Numbered from the stretch's first letter, positions 34,210 to 43,374 are shown. The stretch is DNA of 64,000 nucleotides from Halomonas daqiaonensis (GCF_900109725.1 NZ_FOBC01000004.1:62001-126000), one strand, 5' to 3'. Notes: generated by a model not told the origin, from the sequence alone. A program made the numbers and translations.

Positions 34210-34240
34210 AGCGAGAGGCGCCGGGGGCAGGTCGAAGAGG
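34210..34240 (+). repeat. fragment of the palindromic repeat (left end only)
   Basis: AGCGAGAGGCGCCGGGGG and CGAAGAGG here line up with the left end of the copy at 19324-19354 (AGCGAGGGGCGCCGGGG, CGAAGAGG). The right half is absent. It sits between the convergent P450 and nirF genes, where GGGGGCGAGCCCCTTCTTT may also help termination. Confidence 0.45.
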
Positions 34241-34256
34241 GGGCGAGCCCCTTCTT

Positions 34257-35459
34257 TCACAGCCCGATGCGATGGGCCCGGTCGGTAAAGAAGATGCCGC
34301 TGGGCGATTCGCTGTCGAGGCGGGCTACCTCCTCCAGGGTGCGGGTGTCGTAGACCACCACCCGGTCACTGTCGCGGGCCGAGATCCACACCTGCTCGCC
34401 CTTGGGGGTGAACTCCATGTGCAGCACCGCCTCGCCCGGTTCCAGGGTGGCCACGATCTCGCGGCGTTCGGTGTCGATCACCTGCACCACGTCGTTGTCG
34501 GGATGGGCGAAGTTGACCCACACCTGGCGCTCGTCGGGGCGGCGCATCACGAAGATCGGCTGACCGTGGACCGCGATGCGATCGACCAGCGACCAGTCGT
34601 CGGTATCGGCGATCAGCACCTCGTGGCGACCCACCGCCGGTAGCCAGGCCTCGTTTCCGGCCATCGCCCAGCCCTCCAGGTGGGGCATCTTGTAGACCGG
34701 CAGGCGCTCCTCGCCGCGGCCGTAGTCGGGCAGGATACGCTGCACGCCCGCCTCCGGGTGCCAGAGGTCGAGCAATGCCAGGCCATCCTCGCCGAACAGC
34801 CCTGCGACGTAGTAGCGCCCGCTGGGGCCGATCAGGGCGTCGTAGGGTTCCTCGCCAACATCGGTGAAGCGGGTCACCTCGGGCGTGTCGCCATGCATGT
34901 CGATCAGATGGATCTCGCCGGCCTCGAACAGGCTGTAGACGAAGCGGTTGCCGGGGGCATCCACTAGGCCCACCACCTTGGAGCGCTGCTCCCGGCCATC
35001 CTCGTCCCGATACGTGGCCGGGATCTCCGCCACCTCTTCCAGGGTCTCGCTATCGAAGATCTTCACGCCGCCCGGCTCGTAGTTGGCCACCGCCACCAGC
35101 GAGCCATCCTGGGAGACGGCACCGCCGATGCTGTTGCCGGACTGCATCACCCGGTGCGTGATCTCGCCGGTCAGCAGGTCGACCCGAGTCAGCCCGCCGT
35201 CGCGGCCGAACACGAAGGCGTAGCGGGCGTCGCGGGAGAACTTCACTGAGGCGTGGGAAAGATCGCCCAGTCCCTCCACGCGCTCGAGGACCCGGTGCTC
35301 ACTGGTATCCACCACCGCGAGGCTGCCAGTGGCGCGCTCCACCACCACGCCCAGGTCGCCGGTGCCACGCAGCTCGGTATTCGGCGTGGCCTGGCAGCCG
35401 GCCAGCAGGGCGAGAATCGAGACAGCGGCGAGGGGTCTGCGAAGGGATCGAGAAATCAT
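34257..35459 (-). CDS. nirF: heme d1 biosynthesis protein NirF
   Basis: The 400-aa protein has a lipoprotein-like signal (LALLAGCQA) and a d1-type beta-propeller related to NirS and NirN but without heme c. NirF acts late in heme d1 synthesis in the periplasm. ATG 35459 is chosen because AAGGA lies six bases upstream; in-frame ATGs at 35465 and 35480 are poorer. It follows nirC on the same minus-strand transcript, 30 bases downstream. Confidence 0.95.
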   Translation of the reverse strand: MISRSLRRPLAAVSILALLAGCQATPNTELRGTGDLGVVVERATGSLAVVDTSEHRVLERVEGLGDLSHASVKFSRDARYAFVFGRDGGLTRVDLLTGEITHRVMQSGNSIGGAVSQDGSLVAVANYEPGGVKIFDSETLEEVAEIPATYRDEDGREQRSKVVGLVDAPGNRFVYSLFEAGEIHLIDMHGDTPEVTRFTDVGEEPYDALIGPSGRYYVAGLFGEDGLALLDLWHPEAGVQRILPDYGRGEERLPVYKMPHLEGWAMAGNEAWLPAVGRHEVLIADTDDWSLVDRIAVHGQPIFVMRRPDERQVWVNFAHPDNDVVQVIDTERREIVATLEPGEAVLHMEFTPKGEQVWISARDSDRVVVYDTRTLEEVARLDSESPSGIFFTDRAHRIGL

Positions 35460-35489
35460 GGTCATTCCTTGTCGGCGCATCGAGATGGC

Positions 35490-35825
35490 TCATTCATCCA
35501 GGGGGTTGTCGTTCTGCAGATGGTCGGCGAGCCAGCGGGCCTCCTCTTCGGTCAGCAGGCCCTGCCAGCCGGGCATGGCGGTGCCGGCAACGCCGTGGAG
35601 GATCAACGCGGCAAGTCCCTCGCGGCTGTAGGCGTTCATGCGTGACTCGGGCAGTGCCGGGCCCAGGCCACCGCGGAGGGTCATGCCGTGGCAGGAGCCG
35701 CAGTCCTGGTAGAGCAGGGTCTCGAGCTCCTTCTCCCGCTCGGTGGAGAGCGTGCCCTCGGCCAGCGCAGTCACCGGGATCCAGCAGAGCGCCAGCAGCA
35801 AACGGCGGGGGGCGAGCAAGGGCAT
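35490..35825 (-). CDS. nirC: periplasmic cytochrome c55X NirC
   Basis: The 111-aa product has a signal peptide and heme motif CGSCH with the conserved GGLGPALPESR and TAMPGW segments of NirC. It donates electrons to NirS or takes part in heme d1 insertion. ATG 35825 follows GAGGAG. It heads a minus-strand nirCF transcript, divergent from nirDLGHJEN. Confidence 0.92.
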   Translation of the reverse strand: MPLLAPRRLLLALCWIPVTALAEGTLSTEREKELETLLYQDCGSCHGMTLRGGLGPALPESRMNAYSREGLAALILHGVAGTAMPGWQGLLTEEEARWLADHLQNDNPLDE

Positions 35826-35899
35826 GGCGTCTCCTCGTAGTGTGGCGGGCCCAGGGGTTTTGGATGCTGCCAGTGTCATGGCTGGCGGACGGGGGCGCC

Positions 35900-35913
35900 T
35901 TGACGGGGGTCAA
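35900..35913 (-). promoter_or_regulatory. FNR/DNR-type box of nirCF
   Basis: TTGACGGGGGTCAA is a perfect palindromic box (TTGAC-N4-GTCAA). Class II spacing puts the minus-strand start near 35865, 40 bases before the nirC ATG. Confidence 0.75.
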
Positions 35914-35990
35914 AGCGTTGTCCTGCAGGCTCCATGAAGCATGATATTCCTGGCCTCGCAATGTTTCTTTGGCGATAGGTCGGAGCCCCT

Positions 35991-36004
35991 TTGACACAGG
36001 TCAA
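35991..36004 (+). promoter_or_regulatory. FNR/DNR-type box of nirDLGHJEN
   Basis: TTGACACAGGTCAA is a perfect box. Class II spacing places the start at about 36039, inside the NsrR-type site that follows, the same arrangement as at norCB. Confidence 0.75.
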
Positions 36005-36036
36005 CCTTGCCGGGGAAAGCGGTGTGGGACCCGTTA

Positions 36037-36059
36037 AAGATGTATGAATTATGCGCGTT
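36037..36059 (+). promoter_or_regulatory. NsrR-type operator at the nirD promoter
   Basis: The left half AAGATGTAT matches the NsrR consensus exactly; the right half ATGCGCGTT is degenerate. It overlaps the transcription start predicted from the FNR-type box at 35991-36004. Confidence 0.5.
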
Positions 36060-36303
36060 AATGGGCCAGTCTCTGGTGAAGGAAGTGCACCGGTCGTGCA
36101 GCGTCGGGTAACCCCCGGCGACGTACAACAAGGCTGGCGACGAGTTGCGGTTCTCTGCTCGAACCGCCATGGACGGGACCTCGGAGCCGGTGATCGTGAA
36201 TGACAAGGCCCGCGAGTCGAAGCGCGTGATCAATACCTAGCGCGACATCTACTGATCGGGACCCGGTGGGGCACGAGCTCCCGCAACCCGCAGCAAGTGA
36301 GCT

Positions 36304-36795
36304 ATGCCAATGCATTGCCAAGTTCAAGACCTCGATACGCTGGATCGTCGCCTGATCGACAGCTACCAGCGCGGCCTGCCGGTCTGTACCCGACCCTTCC
36401 ACGCTGTGGCCGAACGCCTAGGCACCTCCGAGGCCGAGGTGATCGCACGGCTGGAGCGGTTGCAGTCGCTGGGTGTGCTCAGTCGCGTGGGGCCGGTGTT
36501 CGACCACGCCAGAGCCGGCGCCAGCCTGCTTGCCGCTGTGGCGGTACCCGAGGCAGAACGCGATGCCTTTGCAGAGCTCATCAACGCCGCCCCCGGCGTC
36601 AACCACAACTATGCACGTGAACACGACTACAACCTCTGGTTCGTGATGACCGCCCCCGACGGGCCTGAACTCGATGCGCGGCTCGATGCGCTGGAAGCCC
36701 GCCTGGCTGCGCCGATCCTGCGCCTGCCGATGCTGGAGGGCTTTCATATCGACCTGTCGTTTCCCATTCCCTGGGCCGAACTGGAGCGCACATGA
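36304..36795 (+). CDS. nirD: siroheme decarboxylase subunit NirD
   Basis: The 163-aa Lrp/AsnC-like protein has the two-domain fold of heme d1 decarboxylases and the pattern GVLSRVGPVFDHARAGASLL. NirDLGH complexes remove two propionate carboxyls from siroheme. Of the four paralogues here it matches NirD by order and size. Its start lacks a strong ribosome-binding site. It overlaps nirL by four bases. Confidence 0.88.
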   Translation: MPMHCQVQDLDTLDRRLIDSYQRGLPVCTRPFHAVAERLGTSEAEVIARLERLQSLGVLSRVGPVFDHARAGASLLAAVAVPEAERDAFAELINAAPGVNHNYAREHDYNLWFVMTAPDGPELDARLDALEARLAAPILRLPMLEGFHIDLSFPIPWAELERT

Positions 36796-37325
36796 GCACC
36801 GCGACCCCGCTGTCCCTCGAAGCCGACCGTTCGCCCGGTGAGTCGGACGCCCACCGCCGTCTGCGAGCCCTGCTCGAGCAGGGGCTGCCGATCACCTCGC
36901 AACCTTGGGCCACCTTGGCCGAGCAGGTCGGCATGACCGAGGAGGAGGTGATGGCCTGTGTGCGACGCTGGCAGGCGGAAGGCATGATCAAGCGGCTGGG
37001 GCTGGTGGTGCGCCATCGCCGCCTGGGACTCCAGGCCAACGCCATGGTGGTGTGGAACGTGCCGGACGAGAGGGTCGCTCTGATGGGCCATCGGCTCGCC
37101 CGAGAGGCCGCGGTGACGCTCTGCTACCGGCGTCCGCGGCGCCTGCCCGATTGGCCCTACAACCTCTTCTGCATGATTCACGGTGCCCGTCGCGAGCGAG
37201 TGCTGGCTGAGCTCGCGGCCATCGTCGAACGCCTGGGGTTGGATGACCTGGAGCACCGGGTGCTGTTCAGCACACACGCCTATCGACAGTGTGGTGGCCG
37301 CTATGCGCGGGAGGGAGCAGCATGA
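36792..37325 (+). CDS. nirL: siroheme decarboxylase subunit NirL
   Basis: The 177-aa Lrp/AsnC-like protein has the long form typical of NirL, with RRPRRLPDWPYNLFCMIHG near the middle containing the conserved PYNLF motif. It acts with the other Nir decarboxylase subunits. It overlaps both nirD and nirG by four bases. Confidence 0.88.
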   Translation: MSTATPLSLEADRSPGESDAHRRLRALLEQGLPITSQPWATLAEQVGMTEEEVMACVRRWQAEGMIKRLGLVVRHRRLGLQANAMVVWNVPDERVALMGHRLAREAAVTLCYRRPRRLPDWPYNLFCMIHGARRERVLAELAAIVERLGLDDLEHRVLFSTHAYRQCGGRYAREGAA

Positions 37326-37780
37326 ACCTCGATGACCTGGATGGCGTCGATCGGCACCTGATCAATCGTCTGCAGGATGGCCTGCCGCTGGAGGAGCGCC
37401 CTTATGCGGCTGTCGCCGAGGAGTTGGGCATCGCCGAGGATGATCTGCTCGGGCGCCTTGCGCGCCTGCGTGAGGGAGGCATGCTGAGCCGCTTCGGCCC
37501 CATGTACCACGCCGAGCGGCTGGGCGGCGGCCTGACGCTGGCAGCCCTGGCGGTGCCAGAGGCCGACTTCGATCGGGTTACCGAGGCGGTCAATGCCTTC
37601 CCCGAGGTGGCCCACAACTATCGCCGCGAGCACGAGCTCAATATGTGGTTCGTGCTGGCCACCGAGGCCGCCGGACGCGTCGCCGAGGTACTCGACGAGA
37701 TCGAGTCGGCCACGGGTCTGCCTGTCTTCAACATGCCCAAGGAGGAGGAGTTCCATGTCCGTCTCCACTTGCCCATCTAG
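37322..37780 (+). CDS. nirG: siroheme decarboxylase subunit NirG
   Basis: The 152-aa protein resembles NirD (MLSRFGPMYHAERLGGG versus LSRVGPVFDHARAG) and ends NMPKEEEFHVRLHLPI. ATG 37322 overlaps nirL by four bases. Its 3' end overlaps nirH by 26 bases. Assignment to G rather than D rests on gene order. Confidence 0.87.
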   Translation: MNLDDLDGVDRHLINRLQDGLPLEERPYAAVAEELGIAEDDLLGRLARLREGGMLSRFGPMYHAERLGGGLTLAALAVPEADFDRVTEAVNAFPEVAHNYRREHELNMWFVLATEAAGRVAEVLDEIESATGLPVFNMPKEEEFHVRLHLPI

Positions 37781-38354
37781 GTCGGCTCCGAATAGCGACA
37801 AACAGAATCCCAATGCCCTGAATCGCGAGGCCCCGGGACTCGATGCCGCCGACCGCGCCATCGTGCTGGTCACTCAGGCCGGCCTGCCGCTGGTCCCTGA
37901 CCCCTGGGGTGCGGTGGGCCGCGAGGTAGGCATGAGTGGCGAGGAGGTGCTTTCGCGGATGCAGCGGATGCAGGCACGCGGGGTGATTCGACGTGTCGCG
38001 GCGGTACCCAACCACTATCGGCTAGGTTACGTGGCCAACGGCATGACGGTGTGGGACGTTGACGACGCCCACATCGCCCGACTGGGACGCGAGGTGGCCA
38101 CCATCGAGGGCGTCAGCCACTGTTATCGACGCCCGCGACACCTGCCCCACTGGCCCTACAACCTCTTCGCCATGCTCCACGGCCGCAGCTTCGATGAGGT
38201 CGAGCGCCAGGCCGAAGCTCTCCGCGAGCGGCTCGGCGAGGCGTGTCGGGACTACCGCATTCTCTATAGCTCGCGCATCCTCAAGAAGACCGGGCTGCGC
38301 CTGGCCGGCGCCCAGCCGGACGCAGCCTCAACGGACACCGCACAGCAGGGCTGA
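37755..38354 (+). CDS. nirH: siroheme decarboxylase subunit NirH
   Basis: The 199-aa protein is the fourth Lrp/AsnC-like subunit and, like NirL, has the form RRPRHLPHWPYNLFAMLHG. ATG 37755 is chosen because GGAGGAG lies directly before it; longer in-frame frames begin inside nirG. The start overlaps nirG by 26 bases, a large overlap that suggests coupled translation. Confidence 0.87.
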   Translation: MSVSTCPSRSAPNSDKQNPNALNREAPGLDAADRAIVLVTQAGLPLVPDPWGAVGREVGMSGEEVLSRMQRMQARGVIRRVAAVPNHYRLGYVANGMTVWDVDDAHIARLGREVATIEGVSHCYRRPRHLPHWPYNLFAMLHGRSFDEVERQAEALRERLGEACRDYRILYSSRILKKTGLRLAGAQPDAASTDTAQQG

Positions 38355-38405
38355 GTTGCGTCCACTGGGACCACTCAGCACAGCAATTTTCAGCAGGAGA
38401 ACGCC

Positions 38406-39608
38406 ATGTTCCGCGTCACCCGCTATATCAAGAGCCTGATGGAGCCGGGCCCTGTCCCATCGGCGCGCAAGCCGCCCGGTCCGGTGGTGATCTGGAACCT
38501 GATCCGCCGCTGCAACCTGACCTGCAAGCACTGCTATACCACCTCGGCGGATATTGACTTCGCCGGCGAGCTCTCCAGCGCCGAGGCCCATGCCGTGCTC
38601 GATGACCTGCACGCCTTCCAGGTGCCGGCACTGATCCTCTCCGGCGGCGAGCCGCTGATGCGTCCCGACATCTTCGAGCTCTCGCACCGTGCCCGGGAAC
38701 TCGGCATCTACACTGGCCTTTCCACCAACGGCACCCTGATCACCGAAGAGAACATCGACGCCATCGCCGAGGTCGGCTACGACTACGTGGGCATCAGCAT
38801 CGACGGCCTCGAGGCAACCCACGACGTCATCCGCCAGCGCCAGGGGGCCTTTCGCGAGTCGATGCATGCGGTGAAGCTGTGCAAGGAGCGCGGCATCAAG
38901 GTGGGCCTGCGCTTCACCCTGACTCGCGAGAACTACGAGCAACTCGGCGATATCCTGGCGCTGCTCGAGGAACACGACGTCGACAAGTTCTATCTCTCGC
39001 ACCTGAACTACGGCGGCCGCGGCCGGCGCCACAGCAAGCAGGACGCCTGGCACCAGATGACCCGAGATGCCATGACCCGCTTGTTCGACCACTGCCGCAG
39101 TGAGCTCGAGCGTGGAATCGAGCGTGAGTACGTCACCGGCAACAACGACGCCGATGGCCCCTTCCTGCTGATGTGGGCTCGCGAGCACTTCCCCGAGCAG
39201 GCCGGGACGTTGGAGCAGCGGCTGGTCAACTGGGGGGGCAATGCCTCTGGGGAGAACATTGCCAACATCGACAACCTGGGAAATGTCCACCCCGATACCT
39301 TCTGGTGGGACCACGACCTGGGCAACGTTCGCAACCGGCCCTTCTCCGCGATCTGGCGCGATACCCGGGACCCCATGATGCTGGGCATGCGCCAGCGACC
39401 GCGGCCAGTGAAGGGGCGCTGTGCCGAGTGCCATTACCTGTCGATCTGCAACGGCAACACCCGGGTTCGTGCCTGGAAGGTCTCCGGCGATCCCTGGGAG
39501 GAGGATCCCGGCTGCTATCTGACCAATCGCGAGATAGGGGTTGCTGACGAGGGCGGACGTCGTATTTCCGCCCCCTATGAGGCCATCCAGGCCGTCGAAA
39601 TCCAGTAA
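38406..39608 (+). CDS. nirJ: radical SAM heme d1 biosynthesis protein NirJ
   Basis: The 400-aa protein has the radical SAM motif CNLTCKHCYT and a C-terminal SPASM-like Cys set (CAECHYLSICNG). NirJ replaces propionate side chains by oxo groups on the tetrapyrrole. AGCAGGAG precedes its ATG. Size and motifs match the family. Confidence 0.95.
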   Translation: MFRVTRYIKSLMEPGPVPSARKPPGPVVIWNLIRRCNLTCKHCYTTSADIDFAGELSSAEAHAVLDDLHAFQVPALILSGGEPLMRPDIFELSHRARELGIYTGLSTNGTLITEENIDAIAEVGYDYVGISIDGLEATHDVIRQRQGAFRESMHAVKLCKERGIKVGLRFTLTRENYEQLGDILALLEEHDVDKFYLSHLNYGGRGRRHSKQDAWHQMTRDAMTRLFDHCRSELERGIEREYVTGNNDADGPFLLMWAREHFPEQAGTLEQRLVNWGGNASGENIANIDNLGNVHPDTFWWDHDLGNVRNRPFSAIWRDTRDPMMLGMRQRPRPVKGRCAECHYLSICNGNTRVRAWKVSGDPWEEDPGCYLTNREIGVADEGGRRISAPYEAIQAVEIQ

Positions 39609-39628
39609 GGCTGACGAGGAACTCCGCC

Positions 39629-40477
39629 ATGCCGTCACGTCGCGTTTCCTATGATCTCGCCGAGGTGCCCCTGGCCCCCGGCGAGGTGGCCATCGTCGGC
39701 GCCGGGCCCGGCGACCCGGGGCTGCTGACCCTGCGCGCCCTGTCGCTCCTCGAGCAGGCCGACTGCCTGGTCTTCGATCGCCTGGTCTCCAGGGAGGTCC
39801 TGGCCCTGGCCAACCCCAAGGCCCGGCGTCTCTACGTGGGCAAGGCCTCACGCTGCCATGCCCTGACCCAGGACGAGACCAATGCCCTGCTGGTACGCAT
39901 GGCCGAAGAGGGCAAGCGGGTGGTGCGGCTCAAGGGCGGCGATCCCTATATCTTCGGGCGTGGCGGCGAGGAGGCCGAGGTGCTCATCGAGCACAGCGTC
40001 TCTTTCCGGGTGGTGCCAGGGATCACCTCAGCCCAGGGCTGTGCCGCCTACGGCGGCTTCCCGTTGACCCATCGCGACTACGCCCAGAGCGTCACCTTCG
40101 TCACCGGCCACTGCAAGGGCGATGGTGACCTGGCACTGGACTGGTCCTCTCTGGCGAGCCCGAACCAGACGGTTGTCTTCTATATGGGGCTCGCCAATGC
40201 CGAGCTGATCAGCCGACAGCTGCAGGACCACGGCCTGCCGGCGCATCATCCGGTGGCCCTGGTGGAGCGGGGTACCACCCCCGAGCAGCGCCAGGTGATC
40301 ACCTGCCTGAGCGCACTGGTCGAGACTATCGCGCGCGAGGGACTCAGGCCGCCCACCCTGATCGTGGTGGGCGAAGTGGTACGTCTGGCCAATACTCTGG
40401 CCCAGCCGGCCCCTAAGGCGGCAACCTTCGTCGAGGGCGAGACCCTGGAACTGGTGCGGGAGCGGATTGCCCTGTGA
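39629..40477 (+). CDS. nirE: uroporphyrinogen-III C-methyltransferase NirE
   Basis: The 282-aa protein is a SUMT-family methyltransferase with GAGPGDPGLLTLRAL at the start and FYMGLANAELI later. It makes precorrin-2, the first committed intermediate towards heme d1 and siroheme. Its stop overlaps the start of nirN by four bases (GTGA). Confidence 0.93.
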   Translation: MPSRRVSYDLAEVPLAPGEVAIVGAGPGDPGLLTLRALSLLEQADCLVFDRLVSREVLALANPKARRLYVGKASRCHALTQDETNALLVRMAEEGKRVVRLKGGDPYIFGRGGEEAEVLIEHSVSFRVVPGITSAQGCAAYGGFPLTHRDYAQSVTFVTGHCKGDGDLALDWSSLASPNQTVVFYMGLANAELISRQLQDHGLPAHHPVALVERGTTPEQRQVITCLSALVETIAREGLRPPTLIVVGEVVRLANTLAQPAPKAATFVEGETLELVRERIAL

Positions 40478-42036
40478 ATGACGTCATTTTTCTCCGGACC
40501 TCCCTGCAGGCGCTGGTCGCTGCGGTACTGTTCACGGCCATGGGGCCGGCCAGTGCCGACGACACCCGCGATCTCTACCAGGTCCAGTGTGCGTCCTGCC
40601 ACGGCGAGGATCGCCTGGGCGGCATCGGCCCGGCACTGCTGCCCGGCAACCTCTCGCGACTCAAGCCGGAGGCCGCCGAGACGGTGATCCGCGATGGTCG
40701 ACCGGCCAGCCAGATGCCGGCCTTCGGCGAGCAGCTTGACGACGGTCAGATCCGTTCCCTGGCCGAGTGGATCTACCGCGCGCCCGAGGTCGAGCCCACC
40801 TGGGGACGTGACGAGATCCTCGCCAGCCACGAGGTCACGCATCCGGACGGATCGCTGCCGGATGAGCCCCGCTTCGATGCCGACCCGCTCAACCTCTTCA
40901 TCGTGGTGGAGACCGGCGATCACCACGCCAGCCTGCTCGACGGCGATACCTTCGAACGGATCCACCGCTTCGAGACCCGCTACGCCCTGCACGGTGGACC
41001 CAAATACACACCCGATGGACGTTACGTCTTCTTCGGCTCCCGTGACGGCTGGATCACCAAGTACGACATCTACAACATGGAGGTGGTGGCCGAGGTGCGC
41101 GCCGGCATCAACATGCGCAATATTGCCGTCTCGGGCGATGGCCGCTACGTGATGGCCGCCAACTACCTGCCGCACAGCCTTGTGCTGTTCGACGCCCACA
41201 ACCTCGACCTGATGGAGGTCTACCCGGTGATGGACAAGGATGGCGAGAGCTCACGGGTCAGCGCCGTCTATGCGGCGCCGCCACGCAGCAGCTTCATCGC
41301 CGCCCTCAAGGATATCGAGGAGGTATGGGAAATTCCCTGGCCGCTGCCCACCGAGCCGATGGTCTCCACTGGCCATACGACGTCGCCGCAACGCAGCCAC
41401 GATACGGCCAACTTCCAGGTGCGCCGCATCCCGGTGCCCGACTACCTGGACGACTTCTTCTTCGATCTCGAGTACGAACACGTGATTGGCGCCTCGCGGG
41501 GCGGCCAGGGCGGCATGGTGGTCAACCTGGACAGCGGCGAGAAGGTTGCCGACCTGCCCCTGGAAGGGATGCCCCACCTCGGCTCTGGCATCACCTGGGA
41601 GTATGAGGGGCGGCGTGTCATGGCGACTCCCCATCTGACCAAGGCGGCTGTGTCGATCATCGACATGACGGACTGGACGGTGGTCAAGACCCTCGAGACC
41701 GACGGCCCTGGCTTCTTCATGCGCAGCCATGCCAACTCGCCCTATGTCTGGGTGGACGTCTTCTTCGGCCCCAACCGCGACCGGGTTCACGTGATCGACA
41801 AGAAGAGCCTTGCGATCGTCGAGACGCTGATCCCTGAGCCTGGCAAGACCGCCGCCCACGTGGAGTTCGACCGCTACGGCGACAAGCTCCTGCTGAGCCT
41901 GTGGGAGGAGGACGGCGCAGTGATCGTCTATGACGGCGATACCCTGGAAGAAGAGAAGCGCATTCCCATGAGCAAGCCCTCCGGCAAGTACAACGTCTGG
42001 AACAAGACACGCTACGAAGAAGGCACCAGCCACTGA
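40474..42036 (+). CDS. nirN: heme d1 synthesis dehydrogenase NirN
   Basis: The 520-aa protein has a signal peptide, a heme c domain (CASCHGEDRLGGIG) and a d1-type propeller ending GKYNVWNKTRYEEG. NirN performs the last step, forming the acrylate double bond of heme d1. It starts with GTG overlapping the nirE stop. Distinguished from NirS by gene order and by sequence divergence. Confidence 0.93.
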   Translation: MNDVIFLRTSLQALVAAVLFTAMGPASADDTRDLYQVQCASCHGEDRLGGIGPALLPGNLSRLKPEAAETVIRDGRPASQMPAFGEQLDDGQIRSLAEWIYRAPEVEPTWGRDEILASHEVTHPDGSLPDEPRFDADPLNLFIVVETGDHHASLLDGDTFERIHRFETRYALHGGPKYTPDGRYVFFGSRDGWITKYDIYNMEVVAEVRAGINMRNIAVSGDGRYVMAANYLPHSLVLFDAHNLDLMEVYPVMDKDGESSRVSAVYAAPPRSSFIAALKDIEEVWEIPWPLPTEPMVSTGHTTSPQRSHDTANFQVRRIPVPDYLDDFFFDLEYEHVIGASRGGQGGMVVNLDSGEKVADLPLEGMPHLGSGITWEYEGRRVMATPHLTKAAVSIIDMTDWTVVKTLETDGPGFFMRSHANSPYVWVDVFFGPNRDRVHVIDKKSLAIVETLIPEPGKTAAHVEFDRYGDKLLLSLWEEDGAVIVYDGDTLEEEKRIPMSKPSGKYNVWNKTRYEEGTSH

Positions 42037-42063
42037 GGGCTAAAGCCAGCATAAGAAGTATTC

Positions 42064-42077
42064 TTGATGCTTGTCAT
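42064..42077 (+). promoter_or_regulatory. FNR/DNR-type box before nnrS
   Basis: TTGATGCTTGTCAT has a perfect left half and one mismatch in the right half. It overlaps a weaker NsrR-like match (16 of 23) at 42053-42075. A CTATAA hexamer lies at 42108-42113. Confidence 0.6.
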
Positions 42078-42140
42078 GGAAGGCGCGAGGGGAGTGCGGC
42101 ACAATGGCTATAACCAAGCGTTTTAGTCGGGTATGCCGCC

Positions 42141-43352
42141 ATGCAATCGACCTCCTCTTCTGTCCGTTCCTCCACACTGTCGCGCCTGCCGGTGGCGCGA
42201 CTGGCCTTCCGTCCCTTCTTCCTGCTGGCCGCCGTGTTCAGCGTGCTCTCCCTGGGGGTGTGGTTCGCCTTCTGGCACGGCGACATCTTGTTGCGCCCCT
42301 TCGGTGGCCTGATGTTCTGGCACCAGCACGAGATGCTGTTCGGCTTCGCCGCTGCCGTGGTGACGGGCTTCCTGCTCACTGCGGTGCAGAACTGGACCGG
42401 GCTGCCCAGCCTCAAGGGTGGCCCGCTGCTGGCGCTTGTCGGGGTCTGGCTGGCCGGGCGGGTGCTGATGGCTTTTCCCCTGGGCCTGCCGGCCTGGCTG
42501 CCGGTGCTGATCGATCTGGCCTTCCTGCCGGCGGTGGCGGGTGTCATGGCCCGGCTGGTGATCGCCGCCAAGCGCTGGCGTAACCTGGTCTTCCTGCCCG
42601 CCCTGGCGCTGCTGACCCTAGCCAACCTGGCCATGCACCTGGGAGTGTTGACCGGCGATGCCGAGCTGATTCGCCAGGCCGCCTACCTGGCGGTGCTGCT
42701 GTTCTCCCTGCTGATGGTGGTGGTGGGCGGTCGGGTGATCGCCATGTTCACCGCCAACCGCCTGGGGCTGACCCGCAAGCCGCCGATCCCGGCCCTCGAA
42801 TACTTGAGCCTGGGCAGCGTCATGGCCGTGGTGCTGGGCCAGCTGCTGGTGATGCTCGGCGTGGCGCTGCCCGCCGAACTGCTGGCGGGACTGATGGGCC
42901 TGGCGGCGCTGGCCAACGCCGTGCGGCTGTCGCGCTGGGGCGGCCTCCACAGCTGGCGCGAGCCGCTGCTCTGGGGGCTGCACCTGAGCTACGCCTTCAT
43001 CCCCGTGGGCCTGGCGATGTGGGCCCTGGCGCTGCTTGCCGGCAACCGCGCCGATGCCGCGCTCCACGCCCTGACCATCGGCGGCATGGGCACCATGATG
43101 CTGGCGATGATGTCGCGGGTCGCGCTGGGCCATACGGCGCGCCCCATCCGTACCCTGCCGGGCATCGGGGTGGCCCTGGGGTTGATGGTGGCCGCGGCCC
43201 TGCTGCGCTCGCCGGTGCTGGTGCTCTTTCCGCAGATCACCCACTGGACCTACAACCTGGGCATCATCTTCTGGTGCCTGGCCTACGTCATCTTCCTGTT
43301 CCACTATACGGGGCCGCTGCTGTCGGCCCGGCCCGACGGCAAGGACGGATAG
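42141..43352 (+). CDS. nnrS: NnrS, heme/copper membrane protein for NO tolerance
   Basis: The 403-aa protein has about twelve membrane segments, the NnrS start FRPFFLLAAVF, the motif WHQHEMLFGF and the later HALTIGGMGTMMLAMMSRVALGHTAR. These intact His residues mark the canonical NnrS, in contrast to the variant at 13665. NnrS lowers the toxicity of NO and its derived iron complexes. It probably heads an operon with the two genes that follow. Confidence 0.95.
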   Translation: MQSTSSSVRSSTLSRLPVARLAFRPFFLLAAVFSVLSLGVWFAFWHGDILLRPFGGLMFWHQHEMLFGFAAAVVTGFLLTAVQNWTGLPSLKGGPLLALVGVWLAGRVLMAFPLGLPAWLPVLIDLAFLPAVAGVMARLVIAAKRWRNLVFLPALALLTLANLAMHLGVLTGDAELIRQAAYLAVLLFSLLMVVVGGRVIAMFTANRLGLTRKPPIPALEYLSLGSVMAVVLGQLLVMLGVALPAELLAGLMGLAALANAVRLSRWGGLHSWREPLLWGLHLSYAFIPVGLAMWALALLAGNRADAALHALTIGGMGTMMLAMMSRVALGHTARPIRTLPGIGVALGLMVAAALLRSPVLVLFPQITHWTYNLGIIFWCLAYVIFLFHYTGPLLSARPDGKDG

Positions 43353-43374
43353 GCACGTGAGGAGGTAGCACGCC

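Larger units (their letters stand above)
35826..36303. promoter_or_regulatory. divergent nirC / nirD regulatory region
   Basis: This 478-base gap holds three regulatory sites (two FNR-type boxes and one NsrR-type site, listed separately). The part from 36060 to 36303 would be a long untranslated leader of nirD; it contains a 16-codon frame at 36061 and no gene I recognise. Confidence 0.6.

Noticed and set aside
38328-39851. A 507-codon open frame on the minus strand opposite nirJ
   Set aside because: It is an antisense frame of a GC-rich real gene, low in the usual amino acid balance, with no known motif; nirJ on the plus strand is unambiguous.
42053-42075. An NsrR-like site before nnrS
   Set aside because: Only 16 of 23 matches and it overlaps a much better FNR-type box, so I do not claim it as an operator.
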